DNA from: Acidimicrobiales bacterium
GTDB lineage: Bacteria > Actinomycetota > Acidimicrobiia > Acidimicrobiales > SKKL01
DNA length: 64,000 nt
Direction: 5' to 3'
NCBI GenBank assembly: GCA_034521975.1
Contig: JAXHLR010000004.1
Coordinates: forward strand, 396,165-460,164
Made by a program: the position numbers and the translations under genes. Positions 1 through 11,216 of the stretch are shown here, piece after piece (position 1 is the first letter of the stretch; each line of letters begins with the position of its first letter). Below the pieces are notes generated by a model. The model worked only from the letters and a program-made list of their open reading frames with translations, ran no database searches and was not told where the DNA came from.

Positions 1-288
1 CTCGTCGAAGTGCACCACGAACGTGCAGTCGACCCCTGCCGCTTCGAGGAGCTCCAGCTTCTGGTCGAGCGAGGTCAGCAGCGCCGGCGCGCTCTCGGGC
101 CGCAGCAGCGTGGCCGGATGACGGTCGAAGGTCACCACCGCGGTGGCGACGCCCAAGCGGTCGGCTTCGGCCTGGGTGGCCCTGATGACCGACTGGTGCC
201 CGAGGTGCACCCCGTCGTAGACGCCGATGGTGACCGCACAACCGGCGATGGATGCGGGACTGTCCTCGTTGTCGCGGATGACCTGCAC
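1..288 (-). CDS. ribF: Bifunctional riboflavin kinase/FAD synthetase, N-terminal part (cut by window edge)
   Basis: Makes FMN from riboflavin and FAD from FMN in the cytosol. Only the first 96 codons are present; the gene leaves the window on the left. The visible part is the N-terminal adenylyltransferase domain: GVYDGVHLGHQ at about residues 22-32 is the nucleotide-binding HxGH-type motif, followed by AVVTFDRHP. It follows truB in the same frame after a 57-nt gap, and the GTG at 288 is the only usual start codon between the truB stop and the conserved block. Being downstream of truB is the usual actinobacterial order. The kinase domain is not visible, so bifunctionality is inferred from the family. 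Confidence 0.93.
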   Translation of the reverse strand, partial: MQVIRDNEDSPASIAGCAVTIGVYDGVHLGHQSVIRATQAEADRLGVATAVVTFDRHPATLLRPESAPALLTSLDQKLELLEAAGVDCTFVVHFDE

Positions 289-345
289 GACCCCGACGCT
301 ATCGGCCGTGGCAGTCCGGGCACCACAAGGCCGAACGGTCGCCGA

Positions 346-1218
346 TCATCGGGGAGCCACCACCACCGCCGGTTTGACGCGACCGTCGCCGGCGGGCTCG
401 TAGACCGCGAGGAGCCGACCCTCGGGGTCGACGACCGGCCACGGCCCGTCACCGTCGGCACCCAGCGTCGCCCGGTCGAGCACCCGGCCGTGTCCGACCA
501 GGACCGCGGTGTCGGTGTCGGCCCGCACCGACGCGTAATCGCGCAATGCCGCCGCCGGCGGCAGGACCACCGGCGCCTCCACCGGGTGAGCATCGGCCAA
601 GGTGAACGATCCGATGGCGGTGCGCCGCAGCGCCCTGAGGTGGGCGCCACCACCGAGCGCGGCACCGAGGTCGGCGGCCAAGGTCCGCACGTAGGTGCCC
701 GACGAGCACTCGACCTCGGCCTCGAGCACTCCCGGCTCGCCGTCGACCGAGGTGAGCTCGAACCGGTGCACGGTGACGGGGCGAGCCTCGCGCTCGACCT
801 CGACCCCTTCGCGGGCCAGCTCGTGGAGGCGTCTGCCACCCACCTTGACCGCCGACACCATCGGCGGCACCTGCCAGATGTCGCCGGTGAGCGCCAGCGC
901 CGCCTCGCGGGCGGCGTCGAGGGTGACGTGGGACATGTCGTAGGTAGCGGTGACATCGCCCTCGGCGTCGAGGGTGGTGGTCTCGGAGCCGAGCACGATC
1001 TGGCCCACATAAACCTTGCGCAGCGGGGTCAGGAACCGCAGCAACCGGGTGACCCGCCCCACACCCACCAGCAGGACCCCGGTGGCACCGGGATCGAGGG
1101 TGCCGGCGTGGCCGACCTTGCGGGTGCCGAGCACCCCACGCAGCTTGGCGACAGCGTCGTGGGAGGTCCATCCCGGCGCCTTGTCGATCACCGCCAGCCC
1201 GTCGGGGCCTGTGCTCAC
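346..1218 (-). CDS. truB: tRNA pseudouridine(55) synthase TruB
   Basis: Isomerises uridine 55 in the T-loop of tRNA. The 290-residue protein begins with the typical IDKAPGWTSHDAVAKLR stretch and has GHAGTLDPGATGVL (about residues 36-49), in which the Asp is the catalytic nucleophile of the TruB family. YVRTLAADLG and LRRTAIGSF later in the chain are standard TruB C-terminal core elements. The ATG overlaps the rbfA stop by 4 bp, indicating translational coupling; ribF follows. Length is normal for an actinobacterial TruB. Nothing unusual seen. Confidence 0.97.
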   Translation of the reverse strand: MSTGPDGLAVIDKAPGWTSHDAVAKLRGVLGTRKVGHAGTLDPGATGVLLVGVGRVTRLLRFLTPLRKVYVGQIVLGSETTTLDAEGDVTATYDMSHVTLDAAREAALALTGDIWQVPPMVSAVKVGGRRLHELAREGVEVEREARPVTVHRFELTSVDGEPGVLEAEVECSSGTYVRTLAADLGAALGGGAHLRALRRTAIGSFTLADAHPVEAPVVLPPAAALRDYASVRADTDTAVLVGHGRVLDRATLGADGDGPWPVVDPEGRLLAVYEPAGDGRVKPAVVVAPR

Positions 1219-1637
1219 GGTCCGTCCTCGTCCGGATCAGAAGCCGACCGAGGATCGGGCTCGTCGTCACGCACCTCGGGGAGGTCGCGCAGGATCGCCT
1301 CGATGCGGGCCGCGCTCTCGGCCACGGTGTCGAGCCGGAACACCAGCTCGGGCACACGCCGGACCCGCGCCTGGGTGCCGATGGCCCGCTGCAGGCGGAT
1401 CCGATGATCGGCCAGGGCGAGCGCGGCGTCCTGCTCCTGATCGGCGTCGTGCACCAGGTAGAACACCGTTGCCCGCGACAGCTCGGCATCGACGTCGACC
1501 TCCATCAACGTCACCAGATCGAGCCGGGTGTCGTCGATGCGCTCGAGCTCGTCTGCCAGGATCTCCTGGAACAGCTTGTTGAGCCGCGCGGTGCGCGGGT
1601 AGTGACGCCCCGAGCTACCACGGGAGCGCCGGCTCAC
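1215..1637 (-). CDS. rbfA: Ribosome-binding factor A
   Basis: Cold-shock-associated factor that binds the 30S subunit and helps 16S rRNA maturation. The 140-residue protein opens with a basic segment and then RTARLNKLFQEILADELERI, typical of RbfA, and contains the single KH-like fold with DVDAELSRATVFY in the middle and VPELVFRLD near the end. The C-terminus is an acidic tail (DEPDPRSASDPDEDGP). It overlaps truB by 4 bp at its 3' end and the ylxP stop by 4 bp at its 5' end, so ylxP-rbfA-truB should be translated from one message. Confidence 0.95.
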   Translation of the reverse strand: MSRRSRGSSGRHYPRTARLNKLFQEILADELERIDDTRLDLVTLMEVDVDAELSRATVFYLVHDADQEQDAALALADHRIRLQRAIGTQARVRRVPELVFRLDTVAESAARIEAILRDLPEVRDDEPDPRSASDPDEDGP

Positions 1638-1927
1638 CGATCCACCTCCAGCCAGTGGCGCTCCACCCCGAGCACCTGCACGTCGGGCACCGACCAGATG
1701 AAGCGTTCGACCTCATCGACCACCTCGGTGGCATGGTGAGCTGAGTTGGACACAACCGCCACCCCGATGCAGGTTCGCTGCCAGGTGTCCTCGTGGTCGA
1801 CCTCGGCGATGGCCACGCCGTAGCGCCGGCGCGCCCCTTCGATGATGGGCTTGAGCGTTGCTCGCTTGGCCTTCAGCGAGCGGGACTCGCCCAGGTGCAG
1901 GTCGACACGCATGCTGAGCACGTGCAC
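1634..1927 (-). CDS. ylxP: DUF503 family protein YlxP
   Basis: A 97-residue member of the DUF503/YlxP family, which is almost always found between infB and rbfA and is thought to act in ribosome assembly; its exact role is not established. Family features visible are LHLGESRSLKAKR near residues 10-22, the AEVDHEDTWQR segment and the SNSAHHATEV stretch. It lies 17 bp after the infB stop and overlaps rbfA by 4 bp. The context suggests a small ribosome-linked accessory factor. Confidence 0.9.
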   Translation of the reverse strand: MHVLSMRVDLHLGESRSLKAKRATLKPIIEGARRRYGVAIAEVDHEDTWQRTCIGVAVVSNSAHHATEVVDEVERFIWSVPDVQVLGVERHWLEVDR

Positions 1928-1944
1928 GGATCAGGCTCCGATCG

Positions 1945-4944
<3,000 letters not shown>

Positions 4945-5087
4945 AGCCCTGTCCAGTCCCTTCGTCGTTGTTCGATTCGTGGTGTTGCGTGCTCGTGGTG
5001 GGTGTCCGGGGGTGGCGCGCCAGGACCCCTCGTGGACCGAAGGACCAGTCTCGCGCACTGTCCCCACCGGCACGAATGCCGGGGAGG

Positions 5088-5387
5088 TCAGCGCTTGGGC
5101 GTGTGCCCCGGGGAGCGTGTCGGCGGCTCAGAACCGAGGTCGTCCTCGCTCACGAGGATCCCTGTGATCGGAGCCCGGAACGCCCGGGAGAAGGCCTTCC
5201 GCTTGGTCGCCTCGGCGAGGCAGGTCGTGGGGCCTCGACAGAGCCAGGCGCCACGTCCCTCCAGGGTAGGACCGATGACCACGAATCCGTCGGGTCGTCG
5301 CACCGTTCGCACCAGATCGGGCTGTGGTGCCGGACGCCGACAGCCGATGCAGGTGCGGATCGGGACACGGTCCCGCCGCGTCGCTAT
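5088..5387 (-). CDS. ylxR: YlxR (DUF448) RNA-binding protein; apparent ATA start
   Basis: Small cytosolic RNA-binding protein of the YlxR family; the Bacillus homologue (RnpM) binds RNase P RNA. The family signature RTCIGCRRPAPQPDLVR is visible from about residue 11, followed by GRGAWLC and KRKAFSRAFRA. The only usual start codon in frame is a GTG at 5312, inside the conserved domain and after the RTCIGC motif. The frame stays open upstream, and an ATA at 5387, overlapping the nusA TAG by two bases, would give MATRRDRVPIRTCIGC. This start is therefore inferred: either a rare ATA start or a base change from ATG. It sits between nusA and infB as in most bacteria. Confidence 0.8.
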   Translation of the reverse strand: MATRRDRVPIRTCIGCRRPAPQPDLVRTVRRPDGFVVIGPTLEGRGAWLCRGPTTCLAEATKRKAFSRAFRAPITGILVSEDDLGSEPPTRSPGHTPKR

Positions 5388-6778
5388 GGCGTCTCGTCTC
5401 CGTCGTCGGCCACCGATTCGGTGTCGGCAGCGGCATCGGCTGAGGTGGCGACCGGCTCGTCGGCGACCGACGCGGACTCAGCCGCCGCCGTGTCCGCCGA
5501 TCCGGCTGTCGGCTCGGATTCCTCGGCCTGATCGGCTTCGTCGGCTTGATCGGATTCCTCGACCTCGACCGCGAGGTCGTCGAGCGATGCGCGGCCGCCG
5601 TCGACGACCGCTGCCTCCTCGGCGTCGAGCGGCTCGGTGTCGGTCAGCTCCGCCTCGTTCTCCGACCCTTCCTCGACGCTGGCCGACCACTCCTCGAGCG
5701 ACAGCGCGGGGCCGCCCTCGGCGGGCTGCCACATCTGCTCACCCGACTCGGGATCGACGATCCACTCGCCCTCGGCCCACTCCTCGCCGGCATAGGACTC
5801 CTCCTCGGCGAGCTGGGTCTCGCTCTTGATGTCGACCCGCCACCCGGTGAGGCGCGCCGCCAGACGAGCGTTCTGGCCTTCCTTGCCGATGGCGAGCGAC
5901 AGCTGGTAGTCCGGCACGATCACCGTGGCCGTTCCGGACTCCTCGTCGATGCGAACCTCCTTGACCCTCGCCGGCGACAACGCCTTCATGACGAAGTCGG
6001 GCGGGTCGTCGGAGAAGGGCACGATGTCGATCTTCTCGCCACGCAGCTCGTTGACCACCATGCGGACCCTGGCGCCACGGGCTCCGACGCAGGCACCGAC
6101 CGGGTCGACGTTGGAGTCGTTGGACCAGACGGCGATCTTGGTGCGGTGCCCCGGTTCGCGAGCGCACGCCTTGATCTCGACGATGCCGTCGGCGATCTCG
6201 GGGACCTCGAGCTCGAAGAGGCGCTTGATGAGGCCGGGGTGGGTGCGGCTCACCACGATCTGGGGGCCCTTCGCGGTCTTGCGGACCTCGACGATGTAGG
6301 CCTTGAGGCGCCCGCTGGCCTCGGGGCGCTCGTAGGGGACCTGCTCGGCCTGCGGGAGCAGCGCCTCGACCCGCCCGAGGTCCAACAGGGTGTAGCGGCT
6401 GTCGCTCTGCTGGACGATGCCGGTGACGATGTCGCCTTCGCGACCGGCGTACTCCTCGTACTTGAGCTCGCGCTCGGCCTCGCGGATGCGCTGCATCATG
6501 ACCTGCTTCGCGGTCTGTGCCGCGATGCGACCGAAGTTGGCGGGGGTGACGTCGAGCTCGGGACCGACCGGTTCGCCCTCCTCGTCGAGGTCCTGGGCCA
6601 GCACCCGGATCTCGAAGGTGTCGGGATCGATGGTCACCCAGGCGTACTCGTGGGCCTCGGGCATGCGCTTGTAGGCCGACTCGAGCGCGTCCGCGAGCGC
6701 CCCGAAGAGCGTCTCGACCGAGATGCCCTTGTCGGTCGCCAACGCCTGCAGCGCCTCCATCATCTCGGGGTTGCTCAT
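5384..6778 (-). CDS. nusA: Transcription termination/antitermination factor NusA
   Basis: Binds RNA polymerase and nascent RNA, controlling pausing, termination and antitermination. The 464-residue protein starts MSNPEMMEALQALATDKG; the ATG at 6778 has a strong AGGAGG seven bases upstream and overlaps the rimP stop by 4 bp. Domains in order are the N-terminal polymerase-binding domain, S1 (GDIVTGIVQQSDSRY), KH1 and KH2 (DPVGACVGARGARV and AIGKEGQNARLAARL) and an acidic C-terminal tail rich in Glu and Asp that ends at a TAG. The tail replaces the proteobacterial AR repeats, as is usual in actinobacteria. Confidence 0.97.
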   Translation of the reverse strand: MSNPEMMEALQALATDKGISVETLFGALADALESAYKRMPEAHEYAWVTIDPDTFEIRVLAQDLDEEGEPVGPELDVTPANFGRIAAQTAKQVMMQRIREAERELKYEEYAGREGDIVTGIVQQSDSRYTLLDLGRVEALLPQAEQVPYERPEASGRLKAYIVEVRKTAKGPQIVVSRTHPGLIKRLFELEVPEIADGIVEIKACAREPGHRTKIAVWSNDSNVDPVGACVGARGARVRMVVNELRGEKIDIVPFSDDPPDFVMKALSPARVKEVRIDEESGTATVIVPDYQLSLAIGKEGQNARLAARLTGWRVDIKSETQLAEEESYAGEEWAEGEWIVDPESGEQMWQPAEGGPALSLEEWSASVEEGSENEAELTDTEPLDAEEAAVVDGGRASLDDLAVEVEESDQADEADQAEESEPTAGSADTAAAESASVADEPVATSADAAADTESVADDGDETP

Positions 6779-7332
6779 CGGTTGGACCTCCTGGTGGAAC
6801 CCTCGTCGGGCGCGCTCGGGTTGGAGTTGGCATCGGGCGGGGTCATGCCCCACTCGAACACCGTGCGGGCAGAGTCGATCGTGTCGTAGGCGAGGCGGGC
6901 CTCGCTGTCGTCGGCGCCGGAGTCCTCAGCGGCCCCGGAGGTGGCGTCGTGTCGGATGGTCACGGCCTCGTCGTCGGCACCGAGCACCACGCCACGGACG
7001 CGTCGGGCGGGCTGGGCGGGCTCGCGCACCTTGACCGTGACGGTCTCGCCGACCGCTCGCCGGAAGTGCTCGGGGGTGCGAAGCTTGCGCTCGAGCCCGG
7101 GAGTCGAGACCTCGAGGGTGTACCGACCGTCGATGGGATCGACCTCGTCGAGGGCCCGTGAGATCTCCTTGGTGATGACGCCGAGATCGTCGATCCCCGG
7201 GGCCTGGGCGCCGCCCACGCCGGTGACGGTGACCCGCAGGGTGGGACCGTGCTGGTCGAGATCGTAGAGCTCGAACCCGTGGGTCGCGACGATGGGTTCG
7301 GCGATGGCGCGCACCTCGTCGATCCTGGTCAT
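6775..7332 (-). CDS. rimP: Ribosome maturation factor RimP
   Basis: Assists late 30S subunit assembly. About 185 residues; EVSTPGLERKLRTPEHFRRA in the middle is the RimP hallmark, preceded by the N-terminal domain with THGFELYDLDQ. The ATG at 7332 is chosen because GGAGG lies five bases upstream; a GTG at 7338 is also in frame but touches that site. It overlaps nusA by 4 bp. The gene is first in the nusA-infB operon and is preceded by a strong leader hairpin. Confidence 0.95.
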   Translation of the reverse strand: MTRIDEVRAIAEPIVATHGFELYDLDQHGPTLRVTVTGVGGAQAPGIDDLGVITKEISRALDEVDPIDGRYTLEVSTPGLERKLRTPEHFRRAVGETVTVKVREPAQPARRVRGVVLGADDEAVTIRHDATSGAAEDSGADDSEARLAYDTIDSARTVFEWGMTPPDANSNPSAPDEGSTRRSNR

Positions 7333-7373
7333 CGTCACCTCCCAGCGGTCGTTGTCCGGCTGCTCTCACAACA

Positions 7374-7399
7374 AAGGCGTGGGCCGAAGCCCACGCCTT
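7374..7399 (-). promoter_or_regulatory. Leader hairpin of the rimP-nusA-infB operon
   Basis: On the minus strand an 11-bp perfect stem (AAGGCGTGGGC paired with GCCCACGCCTT) is closed by a TTCG tetraloop and followed by TGTTGT. It lies about 40 bp upstream of the rimP start. Structured leaders before rimP-nusA are known in several bacteria and can act as attenuators or NusA-responsive elements. Here the role is inferred from position and stem strength; a terminator for an upstream transcript is an alternative, although the neighbouring gene is divergent. Confidence 0.7.
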
Positions 7400-7518
7400 C
7401 GTGCGACACTGCGTACTAGAGCGAGGACCCGGAGTATACCTCACGACAACCGTTCGGCGGGCTGAGCCGGGTCAGGTCGCCACCTCGATCGGTCTCGTTC
7501 ACTGTCGTACCCCCTCTG

Positions 7519-7524
7519 CATACT
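7519..7524 (+). promoter_or_regulatory. Possible -10 element, leaderless start of the HNH gene
   Basis: CATACT ends six bases before the ATG at 7531, so transcription would start at or next to the A of the ATG. TTCACT at 7498-7503 is a weak -35 with a 15-bp spacer. No Shine-Dalgarno sequence is seen, which fits a leaderless message. Confidence 0.4.
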
Positions 7525-7530
7525 TGACGC

Positions 7531-8802
7531 ATGGATGCAGCAGCGCTGGCCAGGGTCACCGACACGGTGGCGGCGATCGATGTCGACGCGCTCGAGCCGC
7601 GCCATGCCGAAGACCTGACGGCCGCTGCGGCCCGCCTCTCCCACGCTGCGGGGGCCCTCGCCGCCCGGTCCGCCCGGCGGGTGGGCCAGACCGGTGCGCA
7701 CCGTCGATGCGGCGATCGCACCGAAGCCCACCACCTCGCCCGGGTCTCGGGAGTGGGGCTTGGCGCAGCGAAGACCGCCCTCGACGTCGTCGGCGCCACC
7801 GATCAGCTGGCGGCCACGGATGAGGCGTACCGAGCCGGTGAGGTGTCGCTGCGTCAGGCCGCGGCCATCTGCGGTGCCGCGCTGGTCGACCGGCGAGCCG
7901 AGTCGCGCCTGCTCCGCATCGCCACGACGCGAGGCATCGGCCAGCTCGAAGAGGAGTGCGCCCGGGTGCGGGCTGCTGCGGCTCCCGACGACGAAGCCGA
8001 ACGCCATCGGCGGGCTCGCCGCGAACGGGGTGCGTGGAAGCACCAGAACCACGACGGCTCGGCCGAGATCCGATTCCGGTCCTCGACCGAGGACGTCGCC
8101 GAGGTCTGGGCGGTGGTGTCGGCCTACCGCGACCGGCTCTTCCGTTCCGGCGGGGCCGACAGCTCGACCGGCGAGCGACCAAGCTTCGACCAGCGCAGCG
8201 CCGACGCGTTCCTCGACATGGCTCGAGCCGCGGCCAACGGGAGCGTGCTCACCCCCGCGACCCAGCCGAGCCTCGACCTCGACGGCCTGGAACCCATCCG
8301 CCCCGGGGTCAACGTCGCGAAGGTCATCGTCCGAGTCGACCTCGCCACCCTTCTGCGTGGCTACCCCACCGGTGACGAGGTGTGCGACATCCCAGGCCAT
8401 GGCCCCATCCCGGTCGCCGCGCTGCGCGACATGCTCGCGACCGGCAACCCGATCCTCGCCGCGGTCGTCACCAAGGGGGTCGACGTGGCCACGGTGGCCC
8501 ACCTCGGGCGCGACCCCACCGCCCACCAGCGCACGGCCCTCGAGTGGCTGAACCCACGGTGTCGAGCCGAAGGGTGCGACCGCACGATGGGCCTCGAGAT
8601 CGACCACCGCATCGACTGGGCCCCGACCGAGGTCACCCTGTTGGGCTGGTTGGAGTGGCTCTGCACACACCACCACGGCCTCAAGACCTCGAAGGGCTGG
8701 CGCCTCGTCCACGGCAAGGGGATCCGAGCCTTCGTCCCACCCGACGACCCGAGGCATCCCAACCAGGCCCGCAGCACCAGCACCAGCACCAGCACCAGCT
8801 GA
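7531..8802 (+). CDS. DUF222 / HNH endonuclease-domain protein (13E12-repeat type)
   Basis: A 423-residue member of the abundant actinobacterial DUF222-HNH family. An alpha-helical DUF222 region covers roughly residues 1-330, and the C-terminal HNH motif has CRAEGCD, then EIDHRIDW and CTHHHGLKTSKGW, so the Cys pair and the catalytic His residues are present. The chain ends in repeated Ser-Thr pairs encoded by AGCACC units. Members are multi-copy and of unknown biological role; nuclease activity is inferred from the motif. It stands alone between rimP and a convergent methyltransferase pseudogene. A CATACT hexamer six bases before the ATG suggests leaderless transcription. Confidence 0.88.
   Translation: MDAAALARVTDTVAAIDVDALEPRHAEDLTAAAARLSHAAGALAARSARRVGQTGAHRRCGDRTEAHHLARVSGVGLGAAKTALDVVGATDQLAATDEAYRAGEVSLRQAAAICGAALVDRRAESRLLRIATTRGIGQLEEECARVRAAAAPDDEAERHRRARRERGAWKHQNHDGSAEIRFRSSTEDVAEVWAVVSAYRDRLFRSGGADSSTGERPSFDQRSADAFLDMARAAANGSVLTPATQPSLDLDGLEPIRPGVNVAKVIVRVDLATLLRGYPTGDEVCDIPGHGPIPVAALRDMLATGNPILAAVVTKGVDVATVAHLGRDPTAHQRTALEWLNPRCRAEGCDRTMGLEIDHRIDWAPTEVTLLGWLEWLCTHHHGLKTSKGWRLVHGKGIRAFVPPDDPRHPNQARSTSTSTSTS
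8773..8796 (+). repeat. Four AGCACC units at the 3' end of the HNH gene
   Basis: Four perfect AGCACC hexamers encode Ser-Thr dipeptides immediately before the final AGC TGA. The repeat is in frame and only extends the C-terminal tail. Confidence 0.9.
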
Positions 8803-8863
8803 CGAGCGTGGTCCGCAGCGGAGCAGCCCGGTTCGGCCGGTGCTTCGCGCGCCTCGTTCCGAG

Positions 8864-9625
8864 TCAGCCTTCGATGGAGGCGGCGACCAGCAGCACGAGT
8901 GGCACTCGACGCCGACGTTCGAGCTCGGCACCGTCATCGGCGAGCAGGGCAGGAGAGGGCTCGCACTCCCGGACGCCATCGAGCCGGAACCCCACGTCGA
9001 TGAGGACACGCAGGTAGTCCTCGACGGTGCGGTGGTGCCAGACCACCGTCGATCCGAACCACGGCCGCTCGCGGGGACCGCGCACGAAGGAGTCGTCGAC
9101 GGTCCAGTCGGCCCGGCGACCGTGCCCTCGTCCTTCGTTCGAAGTGATGACCGGATAGCACACCGAGAACACGAACCGACCACCTGGACCGAGCGATCGG
9201 CGCACGCTCGCGACCGCGTCCTCGAGGTCAGCCACGTAGTGCAGCGCCATCCTCGACAGCACGAGGTCGAACGTGCCGAGCGAGGTGCCGAGCTAGGTGC
9301 TGAGCTCGGTGCTGAGCTCTTCGATCGCGATCCGCCAGAAGTCCACACCGTCGGCTGCATGCTGAACACGCGCCAGCTCGACCATCGCCATCGAGGCGTC
9401 GATGCCCACATAGCGGGCCGCACCCAGCTGTCTCACCAGCGGTGCCGTCGATCCATCGCCGCTCCCCAGGTCGAGGACGGGCGAGCCGGACAGATCGCCG
9501 AGCATCTCGACGAGGTTCGGCTGTTCCATCACCACGTTGGGACTCGACGCTCCCCCGTGTCGATGTCGCAGGTAGGCCGCCCGCGAGCTTGCATCGTCGT
9601 AGAACTCCTCGGCCGTGCTGGTCAC
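8864..9625 (-). pseudogene. Class I SAM-dependent methyltransferase interrupted by an in-frame TAG
   Basis: Reading from a GTG at 9625 (AAGGAGG seven bases upstream) gives a small-molecule-type methyltransferase with LDLGSGDGS (SAM-binding motif I) followed by YVGIDAS, then a TAG at 9295-9293. The same frame then continues with FDLVLSRMALHYV and LGPGGRFVFSVCYP, the expected second half of the fold. Without the stop it would be 253 codons. The TAG lies in the third unit of a 12-bp tandem repeat, so repeat expansion plus a G-to-T change (GAG to TAG) explains the break. The first 110 codons alone would lack the rest of the fold. Substrate unknown. Confidence 0.8.
9272..9319 (-). repeat. Four 12-bp tandem units containing the amber codon
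   Basis: Read on the minus strand: GAGCTCAGCACC twice, then TAGCTCGGCACC, then TCGCTCGGCACG. These encode ELST, ELST, stop-LGT and SLGT, after which the conserved FDLVLS block resumes in the same frame. The unit length keeps the frame, so only the GAG-to-TAG change interrupts translation. Confidence 0.92.
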
Positions 9626-9717
9626 GTTCGATCCTCCTTGTCGGTGGAGGTCCGAAGCACCCAGATGCGAGATCGTACAGGAGGCGTCGCCAGGCGCGCC
9701 GAGTTCGCCGGGACGGT

Positions 9718-11142
9718 TCAGTAGGCGCGGGCGACCAGTGCCACGAGGTCTGCCTCGTCGGCCGAGCCCGGAACCGAGCCGTCGGGGCGCTGCAGGCAGC
9801 GGACGGTGATCGAGTGCTCGGCGAGCGTGTCCTCGCCGGCATCGCCGACCAGGTCCCACGGGATACGGGCGAACCCGGTCGCGGCAGCCTCGATCGCCTC
9901 GTCGATGGTGGAGACGTCGACCAGCCCGTTCGCCACCGTGGCCACCGCTTGGTCGTGCAGCGACCACTGGGCCGCGTCGAGGGCCGAGCGGACCGACCCG
10001 GCCATGTCGACCACGCCGGTGGTGGTCTTGCGATCGGGCGAGTCCGAGGGCAGATCCCGGCGCACCACGGTGACGACACCGGCGGCGAGATCGCGAGGAC
10101 CGACCTCGACCCGGACGGGAACCCCCTTGAGCTCCCAGTCCGTTGAGCGCCGCCCGAACGACACCTCGACGCGGTCGTCGAGCTCGGCCCGGATCCCCGC
10201 GAGGCGGATCTCCTCGACCATGAGACGGGCTCGCTCGAGGCACTCCTCGTCATCGCGGACGACCATGACGACCACCTGGATCGGAGCGAGCCGGGGCGGC
10301 ACCCTCAGCCCGTCGTCATCGCCGTGAGCCATGATCAGACCACCGATCATGCGGGTGGACACTCCCCACGACGTGGTCCAGGTGAGCTGGAGCTGACCGT
10401 CGGCATCGAGGTAGTCGATCCCGAACACCTTGGCGAAGTTCTGACCGAGCTCGTGGCTGGTGCCCATCTGCAGCGCCTTGCCGTCGCCCATCATCGCTTC
10501 GCAGGTGAGGGTGTTGATCGCGCCGGCGAAGCGCTCCCTCGCTGTCTTGCGGCCGATGAACACCGGGATGCCCAACACCTCGACCATGAAGTCGCGGTAG
10601 ACCTCGTGGAGGATCCTCAGCGCGTACTCGCGGGCATCGACCTCGGTGGCGTGCGCGGTGTGTCCCTCTTGCCACAGGAACTCGGTGGTGCGCAGAAAGA
10701 TCCGTGGACGCAGCTCCCAACGGACCACGTTGGCCCATTGGTTCAACAGCAGGGGGAGGTCGCGATGGCCCTGGATCCACTTGGCCATGTACTCGCCGAA
10801 CACGGTTTCGGAGGTGGGTCGCACCACCACCGGTTCGTCGAGGTCCTTGCCCCCGGCGTGGGTGACCACGGCAAGCTCGGGGCTGAAGCCTTCGACGTGG
10901 TCGGCTTCGCGCTGCAGGTACGACTCGGGGATGAACAGGGGGAACGACACGTTGGAGGCCCCGGCCTCTTTGATCCGGTCGTCGACCTCGCGCTGCATCC
11001 GCTCCCAGATGGCGGTGCCGTAGGGCCGGATGACCATGGTCCCCCGCACCGGGCCGTTCTCGGCCAGCTCGGCCTTGGCGACGACGTCCTGGTACCAACG
11101 AGGGAAGTCCTCGGCCTGGGGTGTGAGCACTCGAGCAGCCAT
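9718..11142 (-). CDS. proS: Prolyl-tRNA synthetase, short (archaeal/eukaryotic-like) type
   Basis: Charges tRNA-Pro. The 474-residue protein starts MAARVLTPQAEDFPRWYQD and contains the class II blocks VRPTSETVFGEY, FLRTTEFLWQEGHTAHAT and GTSHELGQNFAK. This is the ProS-type-3 layout without the bacterial editing insertion. Type 3 enzymes often end with a zinc-binding cysteine domain; here the tail keeps VRCLQ and a final Ala-Tyr but has no CxxC pair, so the zinc site looks lost. The gene occupies the usual actinobacterial slot between ispG and rimP, with an MFS transporter and a methyltransferase pseudogene inserted beside it. Confidence 0.95.
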   Translation of the reverse strand: MAARVLTPQAEDFPRWYQDVVAKAELAENGPVRGTMVIRPYGTAIWERMQREVDDRIKEAGASNVSFPLFIPESYLQREADHVEGFSPELAVVTHAGGKDLDEPVVVRPTSETVFGEYMAKWIQGHRDLPLLLNQWANVVRWELRPRIFLRTTEFLWQEGHTAHATEVDAREYALRILHEVYRDFMVEVLGIPVFIGRKTARERFAGAINTLTCEAMMGDGKALQMGTSHELGQNFAKVFGIDYLDADGQLQLTWTTSWGVSTRMIGGLIMAHGDDDGLRVPPRLAPIQVVVMVVRDDEECLERARLMVEEIRLAGIRAELDDRVEVSFGRRSTDWELKGVPVRVEVGPRDLAAGVVTVVRRDLPSDSPDRKTTTGVVDMAGSVRSALDAAQWSLHDQAVATVANGLVDVSTIDEAIEAAATGFARIPWDLVGDAGEDTLAEHSITVRCLQRPDGSVPGSADEADLVALVARAY

Positions 11143-11216
11143 GGACGGCGAGCCTACCCGGATGGGCACCATCGCCGATTCGGTGTTGACGCCGCACCCG
11201 CTAGGGTCAGCGATCG

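Noticed and set aside
7531-8802. DUF222/HNH genes as homing endonucleases or intron proteins
   Set aside because: They are free-standing, do not interrupt a conserved gene and have no intron or intein boundaries.
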